Shown: positions 1 to 8,922, numbered from the stretch's first letter. The stretch: DNA of 64,000 bases from Thiosocius sp942490985 (GCA_942490985.1 CALNYW010000006.1:434001-498000), one strand, 5' to 3'. Translations and numbers: made by a program. The notes: a model not told the origin generated them from the letters alone.

Positions 1-195
1 ACAAGATCCCGTGTGCACCGGGCTTGGCCCTGAATTGCCAAATTTCGACAACCCTAACGCCGGAATTTCGACGATTTACAGATTTTTATATCGGTGCTTC
101 ACCAAAAACTGATTTAGGTCAGAAACCGTTTCGTTTTGCGACGCTAATATGGCGTTATCGAATAGCCAGTCGTATCGCAAAGCGAGGTTGTACGC

Positions 196-609
196 GTGTC
201 TGGGTTAGATGCCATCAAAGTCAGTGTCGAAGGCCCGGCGGGCCATGACGGCACAGCGCTAAACGCCGTTCCACTCCTCCACGAAATCCGTCACGCACTC
301 GAAAAGCTCGCCGATTCCGGCGAAACCACGACAATTGATTTGTCGTCTATCCCGTTTGGTCCCGGCGACAAGCAGCAGTTGTTCGACGCGCTCGGGCACG
401 GCGAGGTTGAGGCCAAGATCGATGCCATGGGCGAGACGCGCGTCGAGGAAAGCCAGTTTCCCGGGGTTTGGCTGGTCCACTACTTTGCGGTGACCGGCGA
501 ACAGCTCGCTACCCATATCGAAGTGACACGTTGTCCCTCTCTCCTTATTACCCCAGAGCAGGATCTGGCCGATTCGGCGCTCAGTCTGCAGGCCCAGCTT
601 GCGGAATGA
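196..609 (+). CDS. HupH-like hydrogenase expression protein
   Basis: This 137-residue acidic protein resembles the C-terminal conserved region of the HupH/HyaF hydrogenase accessory family, which acts in the cytoplasm on assembly of the hydrogenase small subunit. The supporting stretch is GHGEVEAKI, then VEESQFPGVWLV and later HIEVTRCPSLL, the usual core of the domain. Full HupH proteins are about twice this length, so this is a short single-domain form. The GTG start is preceded by AGCGAGG. The stop lies 50 bases before the hydrogenase small subunit start, fitting one operon. The first 195 bases of the window contain no gene I can support, and the operon may begin further left. Confidence 0.75.
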   Translation: MSGLDAIKVSVEGPAGHDGTALNAVPLLHEIRHALEKLADSGETTTIDLSSIPFGPGDKQQLFDALGHGEVEAKIDAMGETRVEESQFPGVWLVHYFAVTGEQLATHIEVTRCPSLLITPEQDLADSALSLQAQLAE

Positions 610-659
610 ACAGATCACCTCATTCAGTCACCAACTCGCCAACATCAGGAGTACCCACG

Positions 660-1751
660 GTGAACGATCAAACTCTCGGTGAACGCCTGCGACAGCGTGG
701 TGTATCGCGTCGCGGCTTTATGAAATTCTGTGCGGCGACGGCGTCAATGATGGCCCTGCCACCGCTGATGATTCCGAAGATCGCAGCGGCTCTGGAGCAG
801 GCCAAGCGACCATCGGTGATCTGGATGTCTTTCCAGGAGTGCACCGCCTGCACCGAGTCACTGACCCGCAGCCACGCGCCAACCGTGGAAAGCCTGATTT
901 TTGATCATATCTCGCTCGACTATCACCACACCTTGCAGGCCGCATCCGGCGATGCGGCGGAACATGCACGCGAAGAGGCCATGAAAGAGCACTGGGGCAA
1001 GTACCTGATGCTGGTCGACGGCTCAATCCCGCTGGGTGCCAACGGGGCCTATTCGACGATCGCGGGCATCAGCAATCTGGATATGCTCAAAGAGGTGGCC
1101 GAAGGCGCCGCGGCGATCATTTCGATTGGTACCTGCGCGGCCTATGGTGGCCTGCCGATGGCCAACCCGAATCCGACCGATGCGGTCTCTGTGCAAGATA
1201 TCATCACCGACAAGCCGATCGTGAATGTGCCAGGTTGTCCACCTATTCCCACCGTTATTACCGGTGTACTGGCGCACTTCCTGACCTTCGGACGCCTGCC
1301 TGAGCTGGATGCGTTGAATCGGCCCAAGGTGTTTTACGGCCAGAATATCCACGACCGTTGCTACCGTCGGCCGTTTTACGAGCGCGGTCAGTTTGCCGAA
1401 ACCTTCGATGACGAGGGTGCGCGCAAGGGGTGGTGCCTGTTCAAGCTGGGCTGCAAAGGCCCGACCACTTACAACGCCTGCGCGACCGCCAAATGGAACG
1501 AGGGCACCAGTTGGCCCGTCGAGTCCGGTCACGGCTGTATCGGCTGTTCTGAACCGGCCTTCTGGGACGGCGGTGGTTTCTACCAGGCGCTGTCGGTGCC
1601 ATACAACGACGTCGGCGATACGATTTTGACCGCCGGTGCCGCCGGTCTTGCCGTGGGCGCGGCTGCCGCGGTGCTCAACAAGACCAGGAAGTCATCGGCC
1701 AAGGCGAATCGCGAAACCATCACTGTCAACGATCTGACCAAGGAGTCCTGA
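660..1751 (+). CDS. hynS: [NiFe] hydrogenase small subunit (Isp type)
   Basis: This is the electron-transferring small subunit of a membrane-associated uptake [NiFe] hydrogenase, carrying the three iron-sulfur clusters. It has a twin-arginine signal (SRRGFMKF, residues 16-23), the proximal-cluster CTAC motif (residues 61-64), GTCAAYGG, GCPP, and later cysteines in CYRRPFY, CLFKLGCKG and GCIGCSEP that would bind the remaining clusters. A hydrophobic C-terminal helix before a short basic tail suggests membrane anchoring. I chose the GTG because AGGAG lies 8 bases upstream; an in-frame ATG at 606 overlaps the previous stop but would put an unusual extension before the Tat signal. The isp1-isp2 genes that follow place it with the HynSL group of Thiocapsa and Aquifex. 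Confidence 0.93.
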   Translation: MNDQTLGERLRQRGVSRRGFMKFCAATASMMALPPLMIPKIAAALEQAKRPSVIWMSFQECTACTESLTRSHAPTVESLIFDHISLDYHHTLQAASGDAAEHAREEAMKEHWGKYLMLVDGSIPLGANGAYSTIAGISNLDMLKEVAEGAAAIISIGTCAAYGGLPMANPNPTDAVSVQDIITDKPIVNVPGCPPIPTVITGVLAHFLTFGRLPELDALNRPKVFYGQNIHDRCYRRPFYERGQFAETFDDEGARKGWCLFKLGCKGPTTYNACATAKWNEGTSWPVESGHGCIGCSEPAFWDGGGFYQALSVPYNDVGDTILTAGAAGLAVGAAAAVLNKTRKSSAKANRETITVNDLTKES

Positions 1752-1752
1752 G

Positions 1753-2412
1753 ATGGATGCCAATGAGCTGCTCGCCTTTGCGCGTGGTCCGGCTTTCGAT
1801 ATCGCGCTGATAATCTTTGTCGGCGGCATGTTGCTGCGGTTGTTCGAGGTGCTGAGCCTCGGCAAAAAAGCCGACCTGTCAGCACCGCGGGCCAGTGGGG
1901 TTGGGGGCGGTGTCCGGACCGTGTTGGATCGTACGCTGCCGCGCAAGACCGTGTTCGAAAAAGAACCGCTGCGCATCATCAATGGCTATGTATTTCACCT
2001 CGGTTTCTTCATCGTGTTGTTCTTTTACGGGCCGCACATTGAACTGTTTGACAGCGCCTTGGGGCTGCGTTGGCCGGCGTTACCGTCTGGGGTGATCGAT
2101 GCGGTCGGTGCGATCACGATCATTTCGTTGATTGCGGCGTTGGTCATTCGTCTGAATAACAAGGTCATGCGCTTTCTCAGTACCCCTGGTGATTACGTTG
2201 CGTGGCTGGTGATGCTGCTACCGCTGTTGACGGGGTATCTGGCATACAACCACCTGCTACTGCCTTATACGTTGATGCTTGCATTACACCTGTTGAGCGT
2301 CGAACTGTTGCTGGTCGTCGCTCCGTTCAGCAAATTGACCCACATGTTCAGTTTTGTCACGGCCCGTTGGTACCAAGGGTTCAAGGCCGGTCGTAGAGGA
2401 GTTACATCATGA
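1753..2412 (+). CDS. isp1: Isp1, cytochrome b-like hydrogenase membrane subunit
   Basis: Integral membrane protein of 219 residues with about five hydrophobic segments (roughly residues 15-37, 84-100, 110-135, 148-170 and 173-195). Histidines lie in or next to these segments (FHLGFF, HLLLPY, LALHLLSVELL), as expected for a haem-b, NarI-like subunit. In Isp-type hydrogenases Isp1 is thought to carry electrons from the small subunit toward the quinone pool or Isp2. It starts one base after the hynS stop, with AGGAG inside the end of hynS, and its own stop overlaps the isp2 start by four bases, so translation is probably coupled. Identification rests on topology and on position between hynS and an HdrD-like gene. 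Confidence 0.85.
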   Translation: MDANELLAFARGPAFDIALIIFVGGMLLRLFEVLSLGKKADLSAPRASGVGGGVRTVLDRTLPRKTVFEKEPLRIINGYVFHLGFFIVLFFYGPHIELFDSALGLRWPALPSGVIDAVGAITIISLIAALVIRLNNKVMRFLSTPGDYVAWLVMLLPLLTGYLAYNHLLLPYTLMLALHLLSVELLLVVAPFSKLTHMFSFVTARWYQGFKAGRRGVTS

Positions 2413-3686
2413 GTGCGCCCTCGGTTGCAAAGGGTGTCGAGATCATTCGCAGTGAAATCGACGCTACCGTCGCGAGCTTCTTTAGTTCCTGTGTTCACTG
2501 CGGACTGTGTGCGGAAGCCTGTCTTTTCTACACAGAAACCGGCGATCCAAAGTACACGCCGATCAACAAGGTCGAGCCGATGCGACGCATCTGGGAGCGT
2601 GATTACACGCTGTCCGGAAAGGTGAAATCGATGTTTGGCCTGGGAAAACCAGTCACCGAAGAGACCTTCAAAGAGTGGGAAACACTGGTTTACGACGGGT
2701 GCTCGCTGTGCGGGCGTTGCTCTATCGTGTGCCCGGTCGGCAACGACATCTCGGACATGATCCGCAAGCAGCGCGAGGGGTTTGCAGCGGCCGGTTACGC
2801 GCCAGAGGGGCTGGTCGGTGCAAGTAAGCGTGCCGTGGAAATCGGCAGCCCGATGGGCGTCAAGCTGCCCGCCGTGATGGCACAGATCAAGCACCTGAAA
2901 GAGGATACCGGTCTGGATGCGCCAATCGATGTCAAAGGTGTCGATTATATGGTGCTGTTGTCGTCGATGGAGATCATGAACTTCCCGGAATATATGGAAG
3001 CCATCGCCCGCATCATGAAGCAGGCCGGCAAAACCTGGACGATCTCCTCGAAGGCCTTTGAGGCAACCAACAGCGGCGTGCAGATCGGTGTATCGGATAT
3101 CGCCCGGACGTTGGTGTCACGGGTTGTCGACGCGGCCGAGGAATTGGGCGTCAAGACCGTCATCAGCCCGGAGTGTGGCCATGCCTTCACCGCGATCCGC
3201 TGGGATGGGGCCAACCTGATCGGCCGACCCTATAACTTCGAGGTGAAGCACATCCTCGAGGTGCTCGATGAATTCGTCAGCCAGGGGTTGATCAAGACAG
3301 AAGGTATGGAAGACGCCAAGTTGACCTACCACGATCCCTGCCAGATCGCCCGTAAGGGGGGTGTCGTCAAGCAACCCCGTAACCTGCTCGGCATGATCGC
3401 CAGTAACTTCGTTGAGATGAAGGACGGTGGCGAGATGAACTGGTGCTGCAGTGGCGGCGGTGGGGTCAGCGCGAATGAGCGCGCTGACGAGTTGAAGATG
3501 ACGGCTTTCAAGAAAAAGAAGTCGCAACTCGATGAGTTGGGTGTCGACACTCTGGTAACCGCCTGTGCGAACTGCCGACTGACCTTGGAAGAGGGTCTTG
3601 AAGAGTATGAGATGGATATCCCGGTTGTCGGCTTGACCGAGATGCTGGCCGAGCACCTGGTGGAAGACAAGCAGGAGCAAGCCTGA
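2409..3686 (+). CDS. isp2: Isp2, HdrD-like iron-sulfur protein
   Basis: This 425-residue cytoplasmic protein resembles the heterodisulfide-reductase HdrD catalytic subunit. Two ferredoxin-type [4Fe-4S] motifs lie near the N-terminus (CVHCGLCAEAC and CSLCGRCSIVC). The C-terminal half has two cysteine-rich CCG-type regions (CGHAF, HDPCQIAR; then WCCSGGGG and CANC). In Isp-type hydrogenases Isp2 probably moves electrons between the membrane subunit and a cytoplasmic or quinone acceptor; the physiological partner is not settled. Its ATG overlaps the isp1 stop (ATGA), with GAGGAG upstream, and its TGA overlaps the next ATG by one base. Confidence 0.9.
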   Translation: MSAPSVAKGVEIIRSEIDATVASFFSSCVHCGLCAEACLFYTETGDPKYTPINKVEPMRRIWERDYTLSGKVKSMFGLGKPVTEETFKEWETLVYDGCSLCGRCSIVCPVGNDISDMIRKQREGFAAAGYAPEGLVGASKRAVEIGSPMGVKLPAVMAQIKHLKEDTGLDAPIDVKGVDYMVLLSSMEIMNFPEYMEAIARIMKQAGKTWTISSKAFEATNSGVQIGVSDIARTLVSRVVDAAEELGVKTVISPECGHAFTAIRWDGANLIGRPYNFEVKHILEVLDEFVSQGLIKTEGMEDAKLTYHDPCQIARKGGVVKQPRNLLGMIASNFVEMKDGGEMNWCCSGGGGVSANERADELKMTAFKKKKSQLDELGVDTLVTACANCRLTLEEGLEEYEMDIPVVGLTEMLAEHLVEDKQEQA

Positions 3687-4141
3687 TGAGCAGTATCACC
3701 AACGACAGCGAATTTCGCACAGCGCTGAGTGCGCTTAGCGACCAGCAACAGCGCGCGGTGGGTGCGTTGTTCGTCGAGAATGTCATCAATTTGAATGGTG
3801 ATGACCGGGTGGCACAGGCACTGGCCGCCGCGCGCGATCCCGAAATCAGCGACGATGTCATAACGATGGTTCGTCATGCGATAAAGGCGGCGAGCCTCGA
3901 AGCCCATGCGCGCTGTGGCTCGGATGGGAAATGGACTGACCAGGCCAGTTATTTTGTTGCCCGTGCGGCCGAGGCCTGCGTCGAGCCGGAGGGGCGTGCG
4001 CAGGGGAAAGGTCCGGCATGGAAAGCGGCGATGAGCGCGCGAATGGCAAAGACCTGTCTGGCAGCTGAGAGTGATGAAGACGCACACGACAGCGAGAGCC
4101 AGGCGCAGTACCAAATCTTGACCAGCTATCTGGACGCATGA
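3686..4141 (+). CDS. Uncharacterised protein inside the hydrogenase operon
   Basis: I do not recognise this 151-residue protein. It is predicted soluble, alanine-rich and mostly helical, with no signal peptide, no transmembrane segment and no clear metal motif; the two or three cysteines are not in a CxxC arrangement. It sits between isp2 and the large-subunit gene. Its start overlaps the isp2 stop and its stop lies 10 bases before hynL, so it is almost certainly co-translated with the hydrogenase. A role as an assembly factor, adaptor or regulator of the complex is inference from position only. The layout I know for this hydrogenase type is isp2 followed directly by hynL, so this gene is an addition. 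Confidence 0.75.
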   Translation: MSSITNDSEFRTALSALSDQQQRAVGALFVENVINLNGDDRVAQALAAARDPEISDDVITMVRHAIKAASLEAHARCGSDGKWTDQASYFVARAAEACVEPEGRAQGKGPAWKAAMSARMAKTCLAAESDEDAHDSESQAQYQILTSYLDA

Positions 4142-4151
4142 GGACAAAACA

Positions 4152-5894
4152 ATGAGTGAACGCGTCGTCGTTGATCCGATCACCCGCATCGAGGGTCACC
4201 TGCGTATTGAAGCGCAGATGAACGGCAATAACATTGAGGCCGCCTATTCTTCGGGAACCTCAGTGCGCGGTATCGAAGTCATCATGCGGGGACGTGATCC
4301 GCGTGATGCCTGGGCTTTCGTACAGCGCATCTGCGGTGTTTGCACGTTGGTGCACGGCCTGGCTTCCGTGCGAGCGGTTGAGGATGCGCTGGACTACGAG
4401 ATCCCGGCCAATGCGGAACTGATTCGCAACCTGATGATCTCCGCGCAGTACGTGCACGACCATGTCATGCACTTTTATCATCTGCATGCGCTCGATTGGG
4501 TGGATGTCGTGTCGGCACTGTCGGCGGATCCGAAGGCGACCGCCGACCTCGCATCCAGTTTGTCATCCTGGCCGAAATCGTCGCCGGGCTATTTTGCCGA
4601 CATGAAGAAACGGCTCAAGACCTTCGTCGAAGCGGGGCAGTTGGGTATCTTTGCGAAGGCCTATTGGGGTCACCCAGCGTACAAACTGCCACCAGAAGCT
4701 AACCTGATGGCGGTCGCGCACTATATCGAGGCGCTGGAATGGCAGCGTGACGTTGCCAAGCTACATGCGATCTTTGGTGGCAAGAACCCGCACCCAATGC
4801 TGTTGGTCGGTGGTACCCCGAATCCGATCGACCTGGAATCCGACTCGGCGATCAATACGAAGAAGCTGTCGCAGGTTCAGAACATCATCGACAAGATGCG
4901 TGTCTTCGTCGATCAAGTCTATGTGCCGGATACGTTGGCAATCGCAGGTTTCTACAAAGACTGGTTCTATCGTGGCGAAGGCCTGGGTAACTTCATGGTC
5001 TACGGTGATTTCCCGTCGGCCAACGCCGGCGCTGGGATGCGTGATCCGGCGAGCTTCTGGATTCCACCGGGCGTTATCCTCGATCGCAACCTCGATGAAC
5101 TCCATGAAGTCGATCTGCGTGCCGAGGCCGAGGTGCAGGAGTTCGTTGCCCACAGCTGGTATCAGTACCAACAAGGCAAAGAGGCCGGTCTGCATCCCTG
5201 GGAAGGCGAAACCACGCTTGACTACGAAGGACGCGGTGGTCCAGCGACGCCCTACAAACAACTGAACATCGAAGATGGCTACTCGTGGCTGAAGGCGCCG
5301 CGTTGGAAAGGCAACTCAATGGAGGTTGGGCCGCTCGCGCGGGTGTTGGTGCTGTATGCAAAAGGTGATGAAGCAACACGCGCGCTGGTTGACTCAACCT
5401 TGTCGACGCTGGGCGCCGACAAGCGGGCCTTGTTTTCGACGCTGGGCCGGACGGCCGCGCGAACCCTCGAGACCAAGCTGATTGCCGACAAGATGCAGGA
5501 TTGGATGGATAGCCTCTTGGCAAACATCAAGGCCGGCAATACCCGGACCTTCAACGAGCGCTCTTGGGAACCTTCAAGCTGGCCGGCAGAGGCGAAGGGT
5601 GTCGGCTTCATGGAAGCCCCGCGTGGTGGCCTGGCTCACTACATCGTTATCAAGGACGAAAAGATCGACAACTACCAAGCGGTGGTGCCGTCGACCTGGA
5701 ACGCAGGGCCGCGTGATCCGCAAAACAAAGAAGGCGCTTATGAAGCGGCGCTGCAGGATAACCATGAGCTGCATGATCCAAAGCAGCCGGTGGAGATCCT
5801 GCGCACCATCCACAGCTTTGATCCCTGCCTGGCCTGTGCCGTTCACCTGACTGATGAGGATGGTGAAGAGATGTTGCAGGTGAAGATCCGCTAG
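4152..5894 (+). CDS. hynL: [NiFe] hydrogenase large subunit
   Basis: Catalytic subunit of the uptake hydrogenase, binding the NiFe(CN)2CO centre that oxidises H2. The N-terminal motif RICGVC (cysteines 61 and 64) and the C-terminal DPCLACAVH (cysteines 559 and 562) give the four nickel ligands. The protein ends 15 residues after His565, which matches the peptide removed by a maturation endopeptidase after metal insertion. No protease gene is visible in the window, so it presumably lies elsewhere. The length of 580 residues is normal. AGGA precedes the ATG. A strong terminator follows the stop codon, marking the end of the structural operon. Confidence 0.96.
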   Translation: MSERVVVDPITRIEGHLRIEAQMNGNNIEAAYSSGTSVRGIEVIMRGRDPRDAWAFVQRICGVCTLVHGLASVRAVEDALDYEIPANAELIRNLMISAQYVHDHVMHFYHLHALDWVDVVSALSADPKATADLASSLSSWPKSSPGYFADMKKRLKTFVEAGQLGIFAKAYWGHPAYKLPPEANLMAVAHYIEALEWQRDVAKLHAIFGGKNPHPMLLVGGTPNPIDLESDSAINTKKLSQVQNIIDKMRVFVDQVYVPDTLAIAGFYKDWFYRGEGLGNFMVYGDFPSANAGAGMRDPASFWIPPGVILDRNLDELHEVDLRAEAEVQEFVAHSWYQYQQGKEAGLHPWEGETTLDYEGRGGPATPYKQLNIEDGYSWLKAPRWKGNSMEVGPLARVLVLYAKGDEATRALVDSTLSTLGADKRALFSTLGRTAARTLETKLIADKMQDWMDSLLANIKAGNTRTFNERSWEPSSWPAEAKGVGFMEAPRGGLAHYIVIKDEKIDNYQAVVPSTWNAGPRDPQNKEGAYEAALQDNHELHDPKQPVEILRTIHSFDPCLACAVHLTDEDGEEMLQVKIR

Positions 5895-5917
5895 CGTCGC
5901 CCCCAACGGAGAACTGG

Positions 5918-5954
5918 CCGCCGTCGTGCCTTGGTACGACGGCGGTTTTCTTTT
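5918..5954 (+). terminator. Rho-independent terminator after hynL
   Basis: A perfect 10-bp stem (CCGCCGTCGT with ACGACGGCGG) closes an 8-base loop and is followed by TTTTCTTTT. It ends 24 bases after the hynL stop. It separates the structural hydrogenase genes from hypE, which may therefore depend on read-through or its own promoter. Confidence 0.9.
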
Positions 5955-6004
5955 GTCGGCGGTCCGCTAACATGGCGGCGTTTGTGTTTACCCGGGGGTT
6001 TCTA

Positions 6005-7009
6005 GTGCAGGACAGCCATATCAGTCTCGCGCATGGCAATGGCGGTCGCCTGATGCGCGAATTAATCGAAGAGGTCTTCGCCAGGCATCTGGGTGGCGGC
6101 AGCCTGGATACGCAGGCCGACGCGGCGGAGATCAGCCTGCCGGCTGGCCGTCAGTTGATGACCACCGATGGGTTCACCGTGCAGCCGCTGGAGTTTCCCG
6201 GTGGTGACATCGGCACGTTGGCCGTGCACGGCACCTGCAATGATCTCGCCGTCGCCGGTGCGACGCCGCTGTTCCTTACACTGAATGCCTTTATCGAAGA
6301 GGGCCTCGAGGTGGCGCAGCTAGATCGCTTGGTTGCGTCGATTGCGCGTGCCGCGACCGAAACGGGCGTGAAAGTCGTCGCCGGTGACACCAAGGTACTG
6401 CGACGGGGTGAGGGTGGAGGTGTTTACCTGGCTACGGCTGGGGTCGGTATTGCACCGCCGAACGTGTCGCTCGCGATTCGCAACATCCGAGCGGGTGATC
6501 GAATTCTGGTCAGTGGACCCGTCGGTGATCACGGGATCGCCGTAATGCTGGCCCGCGAAGAATTTGGCATGCGTGGCGACCTGGCATCCGATGCGGCCAG
6601 CGTGTTGCCGCTGACGGAGGCGGTGCGCGATCTCGACGGCGTTCGTTTCATGCGCGACCCGACACGCGGTGGTTTGGCTACAGTCATGCATGAATTGATG
6701 CACGTCACCGGATTGCAGATGCGACTCGACAGTCAGGCCGTGCCGGTGCGTGACCCGGTGGTTTCGGTCTGTGAAATGTTGGGCTATGACCCGCTGTTTC
6801 TGGCCTGTGAGGGTCGAGTGGTCGCTTATGCCGCACCAGAAACGGCGGCGGAGGTCCTGGCTGCATGGCAGGCGCTGCCGGAAGGTCGCGACGCCGCGAT
6901 CATCGGTGAGGTCGTCGAAGGGCGGCAGCGTGTGGTGTTGGTGACTGAATTGGGTGGCGAACGCATCCTCGAAGAACTCGAGGATGACCCGCTGCCGCGT
7001 ATCTGCTGA
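6005..7009 (+). CDS. hypE: Hydrogenase maturation protein HypE
   Basis: HypE (334 residues) dehydrates the carbamoyl group received from HypF to make the thiocyanate from which the cyanide ligands of the NiFe centre derive. The N-terminal ISLAHGNGGRLMREL and the C-terminal PRIC, whose last cysteine carries the carbamoyl/cyano group, are diagnostic. AIR-synthase-type nucleotide-binding segments (MTTDGFTV, GTCNDLAVAGA, VVAGDTKV) are intact. I chose the GTG at 6005 because GGGGG stands 6 bases upstream and family members begin just there; an ATG at 5972 would add 11 unusual residues. No other hyp gene is present in the window. Confidence 0.95.
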   Translation: MQDSHISLAHGNGGRLMRELIEEVFARHLGGGSLDTQADAAEISLPAGRQLMTTDGFTVQPLEFPGGDIGTLAVHGTCNDLAVAGATPLFLTLNAFIEEGLEVAQLDRLVASIARAATETGVKVVAGDTKVLRRGEGGGVYLATAGVGIAPPNVSLAIRNIRAGDRILVSGPVGDHGIAVMLAREEFGMRGDLASDAASVLPLTEAVRDLDGVRFMRDPTRGGLATVMHELMHVTGLQMRLDSQAVPVRDPVVSVCEMLGYDPLFLACEGRVVAYAAPETAAEVLAAWQALPEGRDAAIIGEVVEGRQRVVLVTELGGERILEELEDDPLPRIC

Positions 7010-7017
7010 GGGTCGGA

Positions 7018-7051
7018 TAAAAAAGAGCGCCGGCTGCCCCGTGCGCTCACG
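7018..7051. terminator. Possible terminator between hypE and the DUF2628-like gene
   Basis: GAGCGC and GCGCTC flank a 12-base loop. On the minus strand the stem is followed by TTTTTTAT, so it best suits transcription arriving from the convergent gene on the right. The stem is short. Confidence 0.45.
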
Positions 7052-7236
7052 CAACCGTCGCCTCGATGGGCGGCTTCGTCGTTTGTGCGATTCTTTGGTC
7101 CACGTTCAACACCAAGCAGCCGAAACCATTGTCGGTCAAAGTATCGACTTGGGGCGTACAGCAGAAGAGTGATCCAGCCAAGCCTACAGGGCAGCGTCTC
7201 GGCCAATTTCAGTCCCGAAGAACGACTCGCTTCGAA

Positions 7237-8037
7237 TCAATCATTTTGTTGAGCGCAAACAAAGAGAGCCTTGGTCAGGATTGCTTGCGCCAACAAGATA
7301 CGTCGACCGAATGCACCCACGCCGTCCCAGTGCTCTGAAGGCAGAAGTTCTATCGTCGCTGGGTCCAAGTTTTCCGGGTCTCCTGCTGCTTGTGCGCGTT
7401 CCTTTATTTCCTTGAAGATGCATTCCCGACGAATCTCTTGAAACGGTTCGTCCATTTGATCCATCAGATTCGTCTGCACTTCTTCCAGCGTCAGTGGACC
7501 TTTGGCATCAAACACAAAACCCTCGGTGTCGACAAACCGCGTCGCCTGATAACCAACCCACATGAACGGGACCAACAGGACCAGAATCAGTGCCACTGCT
7601 CCAGCGGCATTGGTACCACCCTTAGATCGAAGGTATCGCTCTTGCGCTTCTGCTTCTGCGTGCCGTGAAGCCGCTTGCTGTTCGGTTCTTCGGAATTTCC
7701 GCCAGTACCAGTAGTTCCCGAACAGCGCGGGTAAGGCCATCAATGCAATGCCAAACGAGAGATTCACTCCAGATATCAAATCTTCGTTTGCAAGGAGCAA
7801 TCCCTGATTGTCTATAAGTAGCAGCGCGTAGGCAAAGCCCCAAACGAGGGCCAAGGCGAGTAAGACAAACAATGGCAGGTACAGCTTCCTGTAGGCAAGC
7901 CAAAAGCTCTGTCCGATTAGAGCAGCAAGGTTTAAGCTCAGAACGGCATCTGGGCTTTCCTGAAACCGCTGCCATTTCGCTCGGTAGAAGTCCGGATTCT
8001 TAACGACAAATGCATCGATCTTGGCGTCGTCTATCAT
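7237..8037 (-). CDS. DUF2628-like membrane protein
   Basis: A 266-residue protein with a soluble N-terminal part, two or three transmembrane helices near residues 55-80, 92-112 and 148-170, and a charged C-terminal soluble domain. The segment around FWLAYRKLYLPLFVLLALAL followed by an aromatic YWYWRKFRR matches the general plan of DUF2628 proteins (FxLxYRKxY before a hydrophobic hairpin). Function is unknown in that family. It is a lone gene facing hypE. A possible minus-strand terminator lies about 190 bases downstream. The family assignment is moderately sure; the membrane topology is clear. Confidence 0.7.
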   Translation of the reverse strand: MIDDAKIDAFVVKNPDFYRAKWQRFQESPDAVLSLNLAALIGQSFWLAYRKLYLPLFVLLALALVWGFAYALLLIDNQGLLLANEDLISGVNLSFGIALMALPALFGNYWYWRKFRRTEQQAASRHAEAEAQERYLRSKGGTNAAGAVALILVLLVPFMWVGYQATRFVDTEGFVFDAKGPLTLEEVQTNLMDQMDEPFQEIRRECIFKEIKERAQAAGDPENLDPATIELLPSEHWDGVGAFGRRILLAQAILTKALFVCAQQND

Positions 8038-8258
8038 GAAGCACCCCGTCTACAGTTGCTCGTAAGGTGTGAGAAACTGATGCGATACAGATCAGGCTTC
8101 CGCTGACAATCATACGACCGATGATCATGATTTCAGCATCCCCGACCTAAACGCTTTAGATCTGCCGAGCACCTTTCACGTCTGGGAGCATGCATTCGCG
8201 GCCCGCTCACGATGAAGAACTCTGACAACTCGCGATGGTGCAGCCGTTAATATCGGTT

Positions 8259-8356
8259 GTGGCCGGAAGCGCCAGTAAGGCCAGTAGAGAACGCCACCTC
8301 AGCGGGTGGCGTTGTCATTTGTGCGGCGCATCAAGCGGCATCCAACACACTGCGGT
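8259..8356 (+). repeat. Dispersed intergenic hairpin repeat, copy 1
   Basis: Begins GTGGCCGGAAGCGCCAGTAA, contains a hairpin (AACGCCACC at 8290-8298 with GGTGGCGTT at 8305-8313) and ends with GCATCCAACACACTGCGG. Two other places share the same order of parts: GTGGCCGAAAGCGCCAGTAA plus hairpin at 44681, and TGGCTGAAAGCGCCAATAAT plus hairpin at 43155. Confidence 0.7.
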
Positions 8357-8549
8357 CAAAGGCACCTTGCAGAGAAAAACACCCCTAGGGTTCGATAGCA
8401 GACATTTCGCGTCCGCTCAAAATGTCCCCGGCCACGCACCTGTATTCCGCATCGCGCTCCCGCAATCCCTCGGGTTCTACGTGGCGGCCAATGTACAATC
8501 CCGGCGATTTGTTCGGTCAAGGACGCTCGGCGCCGATCGGGGCCTCAAC

Positions 8550-8705
8550 TCAGTAGAAGAGCAGCGTGCCATCGGGACGCTCGACGTACACGCCGCCCAG
8601 TAGAGCAATAATCGGGAAACGGATGTTCAAGTTTAGCGCGCTGCCTAACCGCTTGATCAAAGCTCCCCGGATCTGGTCCGTCTTCCGGACGAAACGCGCC
8701 TCCAT
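8550..8705 (-). CDS. Possible 51-residue protein or gene remnant
   Basis: A short minus-strand frame begins MEARFVRKTDQIRGA and ends with an alternating hydrophobic segment (RFPIIALLGGVYVE) and RPDGTLLFY. The frame stays open upstream of the ATG for about 24 codons without another good start, so this may be the surviving C-terminal end of a larger gene. No convincing ribosome-binding site precedes the ATG. I cannot assign a family. Confidence 0.25.
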   Translation of the reverse strand: MEARFVRKTDQIRGALIKRLGSALNLNIRFPIIALLGGVYVERPDGTLLFY

Positions 8706-8922
8706 GAAAAGGTGCGTGGCGATGCAGCGACAGACTTCGCCTCGAATACAGCTTATTGCCGTGATGCGGGTGAATCAAAACCGAACCAAATGATCGTTTT
8801 TACTGCTGTCAGGGTTCAGGCGGCGAACTATCCTCGGGATAGGGTGCCGACTGCGCCCTGAAGGTGTCCGTTTATGTCTGACTATTCGGTCTGCACATGG
8901 TCGGCCCGATTACGGATAGCAA

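Larger units (their letters stand above)
8038..8922. other. Long gene-poor region before the antiporter
   Basis: No well-supported gene. It contains one copy of the dispersed hairpin repeat (8259-8356) and a possible short reading frame on the minus strand (8550-8705), both listed separately. GGAT and an A-rich stretch precede the antiporter start at 8923. Confidence 0.6.

Noticed and set aside
16..38. Sigma-54-like sequence upstream of the hydrogenase operon
   Set aside because: TTGGCCCTGAATTGCC has an eleven-base rather than twelve-base GG-to-GC spacing and a weak -24 half.
24..248. 74-codon frame at the left edge
   Set aside because: It overlaps the HupH-like start, has no ribosome-binding site and ends inside that gene.
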